Assembly: GCF_910594985.1 (NCBI RefSeq)
Contig: NZ_CAJVCE010000044.1
Coordinates: forward strand, 1 to 32,431
Source: Paenibacillus allorhizosphaerae
Lineage (GTDB): Bacteria > Bacillota > Bacilli > Paenibacillales > NBRC-103111
DNA length: 32,431 nucleotides
Direction: 5' to 3'
Shown one piece after another: positions 6,885-15,195 of the stretch. Both the position numbers and the translations under genes were made by a program. The notes below the pieces were generated by a model. It had not been told where the DNA came from, did not search any database, and saw only the letters and a program-made list of their open reading frames with translations. Every line of letters starts with the position of its first letter. The stretch's first letter is position 1.

Positions 6885-7673
6885 TTATTTATTCAATTTC
6901 ATATCAAAAATGCCTTGAATCGGAGGCGTTATACCTGAGTAAGTCAAATCTATCTTTGTAAAATTCAAACTAATGGCTTCATTCGTATTGTCAAAGTTAT
7001 AATGGGTGATCAACACATCGGTTAACTTAATTCTCAAAATGGGCGCGGGGGATGGACCACGAGATACGAACACAATCTCGCCATCTGCCAAGTGTGTTCC
7101 TTTTAGCATATCCATAAATAGAGGGATTGAAGAGGCGTCGAATAGTTTCTTGACCACAAACTCATTGAATTCGGCTTTCCCAGCGCCGCCTCCGCCGCCG
7201 CTTTGTATCGTTACCGTTTGAGAAGCATCAATCTGAACGCCAGAGAGTACAATCCAATCTTCATAATTTGCATCTTTCGACTCTCCTTTAACGCCGCCTA
7301 TTCTCATATATACATCGTAGTTATTAACAGCAGTTCCGTAAACTGCAGGCCCCACAGCCCCTGGTGGCCCTGGAGGCCCGACAGCGCCATCGGCTCCGTC
7401 TTTGCCGTTAACACCGTCTTTGCCCGCTGGCCCTTGCGGACCCATTAGTCCAATCGGTCCCTGCGGCCCCACAACGTTCCATGAAATTTTCTGTTCATTG
7501 TTTCCGCATGATGTGCTTCCATCTGTCAATGTGATCTGGCCGCTGTCTTTAGCGCACGCATAGATAGTTTGACCGCTAAAATCGGGCTTTGCAGCCGCAT
7601 ACACGGTAATGCATGAGAAAATCAGAACAATGACGCTAAACAAAATTACAAACGTTTTTTTGCTGATATACAA
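6885..7673 (-). CDS. Secreted collagen-like protein with Hcp-like C-terminal domain
   Basis: The 262-residue protein has a signal peptide (hydrophobic core 8-25, likely cleavage near VYAAA) and a short domain with two cysteines (40 and 56). Fourteen Gly-X-Y triplets follow (residues 69-110), then a domain resembling Hcp1/type VI secretion tube proteins (about 120-246): YMRIGGVKGESKD, a glycine-rich GGGGGAGK, FNEFVVKKLFDASS, ILRIKLTDVLITHY and ISLNFTKIDLTY. Gram-positive bacteria lack type VI secretion, so this is an exported Hcp-fold protein of unknown role, presumably trimerised by the collagen stalk. The start is TTG, with AGGGGGAG 9 bases upstream; the nearby ATG is out of frame. A terminator follows, so it is monocistronic. 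Confidence 0.85.
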   Translation of the reverse strand: MYISKKTFVILFSVIVLIFSCITVYAAAKPDFSGQTIYACAKDSGQITLTDGSTSCGNNEQKISWNVVGPQGPIGLMGPQGPAGKDGVNGKDGADGAVGPPGPPGAVGPAVYGTAVNNYDVYMRIGGVKGESKDANYEDWIVLSGVQIDASQTVTIQSGGGGGAGKAEFNEFVVKKLFDASSIPLFMDMLKGTHLADGEIVFVSRGPSPAPILRIKLTDVLITHYNFDNTNEAISLNFTKIDLTYSGITPPIQGIFDMKLNK

Positions 7674-7772
7674 TACACATCGCTCCCCCTAATTAATGCA
7701 TGCAATTTCTATGTATATTAACTGAAGACAATTTTATGTTTTAAACATCGCTTGGCGTTGGCTCAATAAAAC

Positions 7773-7830
7773 AAGCAGACCGCTGCGTGCCTGCTTTTCA
7801 ATGTACTATTCAACTATCGTTCTCCGTTAC
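7773..7830 (+). repeat. Dispersed hairpin repeat, copy 2
   Basis: A weak stem AAGCAG (7773-7778) with CTGCTT (7791-7796) is followed by the tail CTATCGTTCTCCGTTAC (7814-7830). It occupies most of the interval between two minus-strand genes. Confidence 0.6.
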
Positions 7831-7896
7831 TGCAACAACAGGCACTCCATCTAAAGTGGAGAATCTTGTTTTTACATATTCATGGACAAACTAGAA

Positions 7897-9000
7897 TCAC
7901 AGAACAACTAAACCTTGTGATCCAAAATATGGAACGTTGGTCCATGCAGCTACTTGTAATAAGACAAGACTACCATCATCCTTAATATTAAATACTGAGA
8001 CTGTGCCCTGATTCCCGTTAAGGGTGTAAAAATTACGTCCATCTTTACTCACTCCAACATCTATTGGCAGGCCAGTAGGTCTCCCTGCTGGTGTACTGGT
8101 AATATGCCCGATAACCGTCAGTGCTCCGTTGCTATCTATACGGAAGATGGATATTGTGCCACTGAAGGTATTGGTGGTATAAGCAAAAAGTTCGTTCTTC
8201 GTAGTTACAACCCAGCAAGTTGTCTTCTGTGCGGTCGGTACAGACCCGCTGATAATACGAAGTGTCCCGTTGTCACTCATTGCATACGATGACAGTGCGC
8301 TAGGACCAAACTCCGTAACTAAAAGGATCCCTGAGGATAGGAAACAAGAGCCGAACGGCATCATACCATTAGATTCGTTAATGATTGGTCCGGTAACGGA
8401 GCCATTTTTATTAACATGGAATACACTGAGATGGTTTGTAGTAAGCTCAGGTACTACAATTTTACTGCCATCTGGAGTAAATAGAACTTGCGCAGGCTGA
8501 GCATTAATGGTACTTAGAGAATGGATGGATCCGGGTATAGGAGTAAGACGCCCGTTATCCTCTATGCGAAAACCCGAAATATTGGATGTAAATTTATTGG
8601 CGGCATTACCCACATTTGAAACATACAAAAGATTACCAAATACACCCAAGCTATTAGGCTGAGCACCTCCCGATGGCTGCACATCCACAAGAATAAGTTT
8701 CCCGCTGTCAGATAAGATGAAGCTACTGATACTATTGCTGCCTGCATTAACTGCAAATAGAAAACGGCCATCACTGGACAAAGATAGTGAGCCTTGTGAC
8801 GTAAGGGGATCAACGCCACTGTTTGGTGTTGCAAGTGAGACTTTCCATGGACCAGCGCCTCTTCCATATGTTGGGTAAGAACCACTATAGGTGAGAATTC
8901 CATTTATGTCCCGGTTAAAGGCAATGACTTCATTCATTACTTCCATATTGGTCATCATATACACCATACTCGCACGAAAATATTTGTTCGGTACCTGCAT
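7897..9000 (-). CDS. Beta-propeller protein of the lactonase (6-phosphogluconolactonase-like) fold
   Basis: The 367-residue protein is built of repeated propeller blades. Each has a pattern like SSDGRFLFAVNAGSNSISSF, TPDGSKIVVPELTTNHLSVF or SKDGRNFYTLNGNQGTVSVF, with a short loop NGxLT between blades. This matches the seven-bladed lactonase family (PF10282) and YVTN-like proteins. No signal peptide is evident. Enzymatic activity is uncertain, since many family members are simply propeller scaffolds. The start at 9000 is chosen because AAAGGAGGGG lies 9 bases upstream; a longer frame to 9045 would translate through that ribosome site. It stands alone between repeat-containing spacers. Confidence 0.85.
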   Translation of the reverse strand: MQVPNKYFRASMVYMMTNMEVMNEVIAFNRDINGILTYSGSYPTYGRGAGPWKVSLATPNSGVDPLTSQGSLSLSSDGRFLFAVNAGSNSISSFILSDSGKLILVDVQPSGGAQPNSLGVFGNLLYVSNVGNAANKFTSNISGFRIEDNGRLTPIPGSIHSLSTINAQPAQVLFTPDGSKIVVPELTTNHLSVFHVNKNGSVTGPIINESNGMMPFGSCFLSSGILLVTEFGPSALSSYAMSDNGTLRIISGSVPTAQKTTCWVVTTKNELFAYTTNTFSGTISIFRIDSNGALTVIGHITSTPAGRPTGLPIDVGVSKDGRNFYTLNGNQGTVSVFNIKDDGSLVLLQVAAWTNVPYFGSQGLVVL

Positions 9001-9164
9001 TCTATGACTCCCCTCCTTTATAATTTTATATGGTCCTTTTGCCATTTAAATTCCCCAAACCAAAACCGGCGATAATCCCAGACAGTTCCGGAAAAGACCG
9101 CGAGACTCGGAGAGATGGAACCTGATTTACGGGTTTAACCGAAAGGGTCTCTCTAATACAAAGA

Positions 9165-9225
9165 AATGCTCAATGACTGCCTGCTGTATGGCGCCAAAGA
9201 GCATTAAACTATAGTTCTCCGTTGT
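9165..9225 (+). repeat. Dispersed hairpin repeat, copy 3 (degenerate)
   Basis: AATGCTC (9165-9171) pairs with GAGCATT (9200-9206), followed by the altered tail CTATAGTTCTCCGTTG (9210-9225). The rest of the spacer from 9046 shows no gene. Confidence 0.5.
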
Positions 9226-9337
9226 ATAGTTATTTAACACTTAGAAAGCACGACTTATAACGTTAGGGATCTTCAGACTGCGTGGCAGCCGGAGACCCCT
9301 ATTTTACTAACGTTTTGCGTTAATCCGTAATAAAAAT

Positions 9338-9383
9338 AGAGGAGCTCCATTGATGTAAGCTCCTCTGCTATCGTACTCCGTCG
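9338..9383 (+). repeat. Dispersed hairpin repeat, copy 4
   Basis: AGAGGAGCT (9338-9346) pairs perfectly with AGCTCCTCT (9358-9366), immediately followed by CTATCGTACTCCGTCG (9368-9383). Copies 3 and 4 lie within 220 bp of each other in the same orientation. Confidence 0.6.
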
Positions 9384-9505
9384 TATTATGAGTTCAGCCA
9401 GTATTTACTGGTGAGCATTCCTGACGGTCAGAACGGAATTAAAGTAAACGCGAGCGAAACAAACAAATGGATAGGCCACGTATCTACAATAAGCGTACGG
9501 GACTT

Positions 9506-9673
9506 TTAACTCTTTTCGTTTTCCTCAGCTACATCATATTTATTGATGTGGGCCGTTATTGCTTCTACAGCTTCGCCGCCTTGGGTGCTTTGAGCGACTT
9601 CTTTAACCTCGTCTTCCGTTTCGTCCAGAAAATTTTGCTGATCGGCCCGAATCGCTTCGATTTTGTTACTCAT
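9506..9673 (-). CDS. Small acidic protein, 55 residues
   Basis: A short minus-strand gene encodes MSNKIEAIRADQQNFLDETE and then a mostly acidic, helical-looking sequence ending AEENEKS. The start is strongly supported by AAGGAGG 8 bases before ATG. The protein has no cysteine, tryptophan or membrane segment and is rich in Glu, Asp, Gln and Ala. The family is not recognised; size and composition recall small cytoplasmic or spore-associated proteins of Bacillales, but nothing proves that. The plus-strand frame that overlaps it lacks a ribosome site and is a shadow. It diverges from another 55-residue gene at 9841. Confidence 0.75.
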   Translation of the reverse strand: MSNKIEAIRADQQNFLDETEDEVKEVAQSTQGGEAVEAITAHINKYDVAEENEKS

Positions 9674-9840
9674 GAGAAAACCTCCTTGTCAGATACAAAA
9701 ATGTACTCTGAACAATTATTTATCACTATAAAGTGAATTATGCGCCGGGCTTACTGCGAAAATAATGAAGCTCTTAAGGCTGCGGATAATTTCTCTCGTT
9801 TAGTCCATGATATAAAATGATGAGAAAGTCAGGGAGAGTG

Positions 9841-10008
9841 ATGTATATGCGTAAGCTGGAAAGTACATTAGAGGCTAATAAATCTCAGCAAGATGTAACA
9901 AAAAAAGTCGACGGAAATAGTGAAATTAATCACCTGACTAACCAAGTCGCCAAAGCCCAAAAACAAATTTCATCCCAACAGACGACCGGAGTAATGGATC
10001 AACAATAA
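9841..10008 (+). CDS. Small hydrophilic protein, 55 residues
   Basis: The product MYMRKLESTLEANKSQQDVT continues with a Gln/Lys/Ser-rich, helical sequence (NHLTNQVAKAQKQISSQQ) that could form a short coiled coil. AGGGAGAG (9831-9838) precedes two in-frame ATG codons, at 9841 and 9847; spacing favours the second slightly, so the first two residues are uncertain. No known domain is visible. It is divergent from the small acidic gene at 9506-9673, with about 170 bp between them. Confidence 0.6.
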   Translation: MYMRKLESTLEANKSQQDVTKKVDGNSEINHLTNQVAKAQKQISSQQTTGVMDQQ

Positions 10009-10097
10009 TCCAGCTTAACCGTTTGTTTACAGCTTTCTCTTGCGATATGGATCAGTTAACTTATTGCAGCCACTTTAAGGCATAGCCGCACCATACC

Positions 10098-10856
10098 TTA
10101 TTTAGTTCTCAGACGCTCGAACATTTCCATAGCTTGAACCGGAGTGGGAACGGTCAATACATTTTTTTCAGCAAAATCATTTGCTTGCGGATCTTGACTT
10201 TCTCTGATCTCATTGGCGGCATTTTCCAGGTCATATAACGTACATTTATACTCGAACCCGCTTGGAGTTATTAGAAGCCAATAAGCACCTGATCGCTCAG
10301 CGAACGGCATGCCAACACTTCCTGCATTAATAATCCGAGTCCCTTCTATCTGCAAATCAAACTGTATATGCGTATGTCCGCAGACTACATACTTTTGAGC
10401 AATTCCATGAAAAACTTTCTCCAATTGTTCCTTTGGTGTAATTGGTGTAAATATCTGTTCGTCGTTTGTCGGTGTAGCATGGCAAAAAAGAATATCGCTT
10501 TCTGAATCGCCGACCGAGTAGATTAGATGCTCAGGTAGATGAGCGAGAAAATTGCGATGAGATCGGTCCAATTGTTTTGCCACCCATTCTAACTTCTCCC
10601 GGCCTTTTTCTGACATATCCGAGCGAAGAGGCTTTCCGTCATAAGCCATGACCACTTCCCTATCATTATTTCCGCGTATGAACTTGATTGGATATTTCAG
10701 TTGGAAGAGACGCTCTAACGTTTGAACCGGCATTGGACCAGCTACAATATCTCCACCGATGATGATTAAGTCAGGTTTTACTTCATCGAGTTCGGAAATC
10801 ACCGCATTAAGCGCCGGCAAATTTCCATGGATATCGTAAAGTGCGGCTATTTTCAT
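10098..10856 (-). CDS. Metallophosphoesterase (YfcE/MJ0936-like)
   Basis: The 252-residue protein shows all blocks of the calcineurin-like fold. DIHGN includes metal ligands D8 and H10; GGDIVAGP includes D36; GNND is at about 62-65, with Asn in place of the more common His as in YfcE-like enzymes. H126 lies in FCHATP, and GHTH is at 160-163. It should be a two-metal phosphodiesterase or phosphatase in the cytoplasm with an unknown substrate. The start at 10856 is preferred because GGAGG lies 8 bases before this ATG; an upstream in-frame ATG five codons earlier overlaps that ribosome site. It is downstream of the APH-like kinase, but 166 bp apart. Confidence 0.9.
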   Translation of the reverse strand: MKIAALYDIHGNLPALNAVISELDEVKPDLIIIGGDIVAGPMPVQTLERLFQLKYPIKFIRGNNDREVVMAYDGKPLRSDMSEKGREKLEWVAKQLDRSHRNFLAHLPEHLIYSVGDSESDILFCHATPTNDEQIFTPITPKEQLEKVFHGIAQKYVVCGHTHIQFDLQIEGTRIINAGSVGMPFAERSGAYWLLITPSGFEYKCTLYDLENAANEIRESQDPQANDFAEKNVLTVPTPVQAMEMFERLRTK

Positions 10857-11022
10857 ATTTTCGACCTCCATTTTCCAATAAAAATCTTACGAATTTCTGA
10901 GCTTTAGCAAAAAAATGTTGCCGATCGAACCAGGGACATTTTCGTAATGGGGTAGTTGAACTCTCGTATCCTTCCCTAATTTTACCATACATCAATATCG
11001 CCGACTTGTTTCTCCCCGTTTA

Positions 11023-11985
11023 TCATCGTTTATCACGATATAGCGCTTGTATCTCCTCAATCCCCCGTCTTGTATAGTCAAGCAGCTTTGCCGTCCCAGC
11101 TTCGTCCAAGGTCTCCTCAATCAGGCGTTGTATATTGAACCAGACGTCCTCGATTCGTCTGCGTAAGACGTAGAAATAAAGAAGTTCATGGTTGATACGA
11201 TAACCGCGCCGGGAGGCTGCGTACGCTTCCAGTAACATGCTGCCGTGCGGATGCCATGCATAGATGAAAAGGTCGGCCTCGACGGGTGCTAGGCGCAGAT
11301 CTTCCCAATCTGCCAGCACAAGGCGCTCGCCCTGTATCACATTGTTACCGTGTGCGTCCCCATGACATAGTACGAGCGGAGAATATCCCATCCGAACCGT
11401 GTCGCGCAGGCGCAAGGTTTCGCGAATCGCCGCGTGGAGCAGCCCGATGTGCGGGGAAATAAGTTCAAAAAGTGCACCATGTTCCGTGTCTGACCTATTT
11501 AAATATCGTGTAAGTTGATCGCAGAAGAGTAGCGAGATGTCCTCGGCAAGCCCGGGTATCTCAAGAGGAACAGCTTCGCCTGCGTCGTGCAAAAGAGCCA
11601 GTATCTCGGCCAGTTCCAACGTTTGCGCGCGCGTCATGCCCTGTACACCCGGCGTCTCCCCGCGGATATAAATAAACAGCACGTACACATCGCCGTCAGT
11701 CTCGGCTTTATACGCCCCGCCACGCGCCTGAACCGGTGTTAGTACGCGCCCGCGTAGGGTCGATGATGCCGACAGCCAGTCCAGCACCGGCATATATAAA
11801 TCGATACGTTCGACAAACGGGCGCGTTGTGGGTAAGGATTTGTCATATACCTTTAGGAAGTATTCAGTTCCGTCTACTCCTTCAACATGATAAGCTGCCT
11901 TCGCGGAAAAGCCTCCTTTAACGGGAAAGATGGAATTCGAAACTAATCCATATTCTAATTTTAATAAAGTTAATACTTCATCCAT
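11023..11985 (-). CDS. APH-family phosphotransferase
   Basis: The 320-residue protein has the aminoglycoside-phosphotransferase/choline-kinase fold. An N-lobe with the strand YFLKVYDK carries the likely ATP-binding Lys. The catalytic loop is LCHGDAHGNN (D210 as base, N215 as metal ligand), and LADWEDL (D226) corresponds to the DFG-type aspartate. The family phosphorylates small molecules such as aminoglycosides, choline or homoserine; nothing here identifies the substrate, and it should not be taken as a resistance gene. AGGGAG lies 9 bases before ATG. It appears monocistronic. Confidence 0.87.
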   Translation of the reverse strand: MDEVLTLLKLEYGLVSNSIFPVKGGFSAKAAYHVEGVDGTEYFLKVYDKSLPTTRPFVERIDLYMPVLDWLSASSTLRGRVLTPVQARGGAYKAETDGDVYVLFIYIRGETPGVQGMTRAQTLELAEILALLHDAGEAVPLEIPGLAEDISLLFCDQLTRYLNRSDTEHGALFELISPHIGLLHAAIRETLRLRDTVRMGYSPLVLCHGDAHGNNVIQGERLVLADWEDLRLAPVEADLFIYAWHPHGSMLLEAYAASRRGYRINHELLYFYVLRRRIEDVWFNIQRLIEETLDEAGTAKLLDYTRRGIEEIQALYRDKR

Positions 11986-12191
11986 ACTCCAATTCTCCCT
12001 TTTTTTAAGTCGTTCTATCTCCCTTTAAAGCAGCAAGGCCACCGATCATTTAAGTGGCAGCCTCGCGGTGTAGGTTGATTAAGCCATTGAAGATTTTCAG
12101 AATCGAGTACATAGTAAACACTACCAGATTTTAATGTGAAAGGATGGGAACAAACAATTATAACTATCCTACCCTTTAGCTTAACGACAGA

Positions 12192-12251
12192 AGGAGCAGC
12201 TGCCGCTGCGGCAAACTGCTCCTGGATCGCTGAACTATCGTTTCCCTTTAG
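12192..12251 (+). repeat. Dispersed hairpin repeat, copy 5
   Basis: AGGAGCAG (12192-12199) pairs with CTGCTCCT (12216-12223) around a GC-rich inner stem, followed by CTATCGTTTCCCTTTAG (12235-12251). TTAGCTTAACG just upstream (12177-12187) resembles the repeat's outer border. A second, tail-less hairpin-rich stretch at about 12020-12070 fills the rest of the spacer. Confidence 0.65.
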
Positions 12252-12486
12252 TTTAATGACTCCTGTGAGTATCAGGCGATAGGGTCATCCTTGAATTCCA
12301 AGGAGGAAAAATAATGTATGATCTCTTGTACAGAAAGTGCTCACAGGTGGGTGCCTTCAAAATTTCCATAACCAATTTTCCCACGCTAAACTGCCCATTC
12401 GTTGAGAAATTGCAGCCCCATTCACTTGCTGCCATCTCTTCGATCAAATGTCAAACTTGGACGCGAAATTCCACACCTTTATCGAA

Positions 12487-13938
12487 TCAAGGAATGCGAT
12501 TCAGAACATCTTTTGCCAGTTCATTCATTTTAATATTCGAGATATTGCTTAAAAGGATAATGCAAAGATCATCCGCGGGCTTCCGCAATAAGATCGTTGA
12601 ATACCCTCTTCCGGCACCGTCATGGAGCACGATTTTATTCCTTTTATGGTTTGCTATTATCCAGCCGTACCCGTAACCGCTGCTTACGGGGGTAAACATC
12701 TTTTCCAATGACTGCTGGCTTAAGATTTGTGACGTATATAAAGAGCGATCCCATTTGTATAAATCCTCAACTGTAGAATACAAGCTGCCGTTTCCCGAGT
12801 TCGATTCATAGTAAGGGGAAATCGCGTATTCTCCGCGCGAATTTTTTTCGAATCCCCTCTCCTTTGGGAACGAAGGGGTCGCTTCGCCGGAATGGAGCAT
12901 GTTCAGAGGTCGGAAAATATGCTCTTGAAGATAATCTGAATATTTTTGACCGGATACCTTTTCGATAATATAGGCAAGAAGCAAATAACCCGCATTACTA
13001 TAGCTGAACTTTTCTCCGGGTACATATGCCAAAGGTACTTGCTTGATTTTTTCCACCGTCTGCTCCAGCGAAAGATTCGTATCTCTGGGGTATTCCCGCG
13101 TTATTCCGGACGTATGGGACAGAAGCATATGTATGGTAATATCTTCGCCCTGGTTGAAATCGGGTATATACTGGCTGAGCGTATCTTGAGTACGGAGCTT
13201 GCCCGCTTCCGCCAGCTGCATAATCGTCGTGGCGGTAAACATCTTGCTGATGGAAGCCAGGCGGTATACTGTATTTGAATTATTGGCTTCGCCCTCAATG
13301 CTTGAAGGACCATATCCGGTTTTCATTAACACATTTCCTTTTTTGGCAATCAATACGGAGCCCGAAAAATGTTTGTCGCGCAAATATCGATCAACTTCCT
13401 CCATACTGCCGGCGATGTAATCGGTATAAGTACCGTCATCGTTATTCCGCACGGTATGAACATCGATAGCTATGCGGTTTGCCATAGAACTGTAAGCAAC
13501 CGAGGCATGAAGCCCTTCCGCAACGGCCCTTAATGGGACCAGCGACGTGCCGTCCGTCATGATCGAGTTCGCTTCCAATTCGAACAATACGCCATTCGCT
13601 TCGACCTGATTGGTGCCAATCCGATGCTTAACTTCATCATTATCTTTTTGCACGATAACGGTTCGACCGGTTTCATCCCAAGTAACTTTTGCTCTCAAGG
13701 ATTCGGCGATCGCCCGCAAAGGAACAAGCGTTACGCCATGAACGATCACCGGCGCGGCTTCCGGTTTTAATTTATCGCCGTTGACCATAATGGTAATGCT
13801 CTGGCTTTTATCCGTCTTCAAGAGCATTAACTCCTGGTTCTTCATCTCGTCTGCCTTCACTGCCTTTTTTTCGCCCATCCATGAGAAGCCGGATAATAAG
13901 GTAGCGCATAACACATAGATCGCAACCGTTTTTTTCAT
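12487..13938 (-). CDS. Secreted serine hydrolase (class C beta-lactamase fold) with copper-amine-oxidase-like N-terminal domain
   Basis: The 483-residue protein has a signal peptide (residues 1-29). Two copies of the copper-amine-oxidase N1-like motif follow (TLVPLRAIAESL about 70-81, SLVPLRAVAEGL about 132-143), then a beta-lactamase/penicillin-binding-protein fold. The active-site residues are present: S229-I-S-K232, Y313-S-N315 and H439-D-G441. The lipid-, peptide- or ester-cleaving role of this family is broad, so the substrate is unknown. The amine-oxidase-like repeats are common in Paenibacillus exoproteins and may bind the cell surface; they are not an oxidase here. GGAGGG precedes ATG at 10 bases. 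It is monocistronic, and the repeat-rich spacer follows it. Confidence 0.92.
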   Translation of the reverse strand: MKKTVAIYVLCATLLSGFSWMGEKKAVKADEMKNQELMLLKTDKSQSITIMVNGDKLKPEAAPVIVHGVTLVPLRAIAESLRAKVTWDETGRTVIVQKDNDEVKHRIGTNQVEANGVLFELEANSIMTDGTSLVPLRAVAEGLHASVAYSSMANRIAIDVHTVRNNDDGTYTDYIAGSMEEVDRYLRDKHFSGSVLIAKKGNVLMKTGYGPSSIEGEANNSNTVYRLASISKMFTATTIMQLAEAGKLRTQDTLSQYIPDFNQGEDITIHMLLSHTSGITREYPRDTNLSLEQTVEKIKQVPLAYVPGEKFSYSNAGYLLLAYIIEKVSGQKYSDYLQEHIFRPLNMLHSGEATPSFPKERGFEKNSRGEYAISPYYESNSGNGSLYSTVEDLYKWDRSLYTSQILSQQSLEKMFTPVSSGYGYGWIIANHKRNKIVLHDGAGRGYSTILLRKPADDLCIILLSNISNIKMNELAKDVLNRIP

Positions 13939-14076
13939 CCGTCATCATCCCTCCAACCTCGTCTTCTTAACTTATTTGGTTGATACAATAACTTAGATAA
14001 ATGGGGCAGCAGAAAAATCTCAATTAAAGAAAATTTATAAATCATTTCTACTTTCTTCCAACATATCTCGTATAAA

Positions 14077-14405
14077 ATGGGTAAGGTGGTGAATGTATGG
14101 GTGGACTGTCAGCAGAATGTGATGCTAATGGAGAATTACGAGCAAATCAAGCGGTATATTACCTACAAAGCCGGGGAGGATCGGGCCGAAGAAGCCTTGG
14201 CAAGCTTAAAAATGACATGTAGAGCTGGCATGTTCAAGCTCCATTCAATCCAAAGCAGTATACCATCATGTTAATTATGTTGGAAAACCAACAATACGGG
14301 CATGAATTCCAACAGGTAGCGGATGATTTTACGGCCATATTACGGAAAAACTTTAAACGCATTACAACAGCATTGAATTTTGTAGCTACTAGAAAAATTA
14401 CCTAA
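14077..14405 (+). pseudogene. Broken hypothetical gene
   Basis: Two overlapping frames each carry protein-like sequence. From 14077 the frame gives ENYEQIKRYITYKAGEDRAE and EALASLK, then degenerates. From 14223, in another frame just after a stop, it gives SWHVQAPFNPKQYTIMLIML, then QQYGHEFQQVADDFTAILRK and a stop at 14405. A single frameshift plus a nonsense change near 14200-14222 would explain both. No family is recognised. The first start lacks a clear ribosome site apart from a weak GGTGGTG. Confidence 0.4.
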
Positions 14406-14627
14406 AATTTATCCGGATCACCCCCGTTTAGTTTTAGTACTGTCCTGTCACAGTTTATAAATCTCCATCCGAATTCTGTTCATTTATTATTTACTCCAGA
14501 TCAGGAAGAGGAACTGTAAAAACTTTCTTGCTACTATAAATAAAAATTACATATAATGTCATTTTAGTCAATGATTATTTTTAACAATCATCCTAATTAT
14601 CATGTCAGTTCCGTATTAGGAACGCTG

Positions 14628-14706
14628 CCCGTTAGCGCAACAAAGCTGCCGTTTATCGCGGCGGCCTTATCACGGTGTAAATTATTGTTCTATCGTTCCC
14701 CGTTAG
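14628..14706 (+). repeat. Dispersed hairpin repeat, copy 6 (79 bp)
   Basis: The unit begins CCCGTTAGCGCAACAAAGC, passes through a GC-rich imperfect hairpin and ends CTATCGTTCCCCGTTAG, so CCCGTTAG borders both ends. It is the same length as, and about 87% identical to, copy 9 at 18474-18552. The preceding spacer (14406-14627) shows no gene. Confidence 0.75.
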
Positions 14707-14749
14707 CGGAACGCACGCTTTTGAAACCCGAATACGATGTAGCTCGGAA

Positions 14750-14950
14750 TATGCGCATCCCTGCGATTACTACTGTTTTCGGTGAAAGCTGCGGTTCAAT
14801 CATCCGAACAAGAGAGAAATTCAACAGCAACATCCGATTCACGTAGGCACTCATTGGACGATGAAACATGGGAGCAACCGGTTGATCGATGACGTACTCC
14901 GCAAAATGTTCGCGAACTTGAATATATCCGTCATGCATAAAACGTTGCCC
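14750..14950 (-). pseudogene. C-terminal remnant of a methyltransferase-like gene
   Basis: The minus-strand frame reads DGYIQVREHFAEYVIDQPVA, then MFHRPMSAYVNRMLLLNFSL and VRMIEPQL. This resembles the tail of UbiE-type SAM-dependent methyltransferases, in which a short hairpin leads to a helix and an EP motif. The SAM-binding N-terminal two thirds are absent, replaced upstream by repeat sequence, and no ribosome site is present. It is a non-functional fragment. Confidence 0.5.
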
Positions 14951-15006
14951 CGTTCCTCGATACTTCAATGAGCATAAAAGTCGAGCTACCCTGAGGCAGT
15001 TCCGCA

Positions 15007-15023
15007 CTATCGTATCCCGTTAG
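15007..15023 (+). repeat. Dispersed repeat tail, copy 7
   Basis: CTATCGTATCCCGTTAG occurs here with a good match to the consensus. The hairpin normally in front of it is not clear. Confidence 0.6.
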
Positions 15024-15156
15024 CTCAACAGTAATCGCGGTCATACAGCAGCCGCGCGGGGTTGAACTATGTTGAGTAATCATCTAGTTTGTTTGCTAAA
15101 TCTATCCCAACTAAATTGAGCGGGAATAACATTTCGCAAATAAGTGAATGTTCGCA

Positions 15157-15179
15157 TAAAAAACCTCCCGTTTGGAGGT
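15157..15179 (-). terminator. Terminator of the hypothetical gene at 15196
   Basis: On the minus strand ACCTCC (15174-15179) pairs with GGAGGT (15163-15168) and is followed by a T-run. It begins 17 bp after the stop codon. Confidence 0.85.
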
Positions 15180-15195
15180 GAATGAGTTATTACTT

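Noticed and set aside
6885..7673. Type VI secretion system because of the Hcp-like domain
   Set aside because: No other type VI component is present, the organism looks Gram-positive, and the protein has a signal peptide and collagen stalk instead.
9467..9736. An 89-codon plus-strand frame with a hydrophobic start
   Set aside because: No ribosome site, and it is antisense to the well-supported 55-residue gene at 9506-9673.
11023..11985. Aminoglycoside resistance gene
   Set aside because: The APH fold is shared by kinases of many small molecules; nothing in the sequence points to an antibiotic substrate.
12300..12676. A 120-codon plus-strand frame preceded by AAGGAGG
   Set aside because: More than half of it runs antisense through the conserved end of the serine hydrolase, and the product shows no coherent protein pattern; the ribosome-like site appears to be chance.
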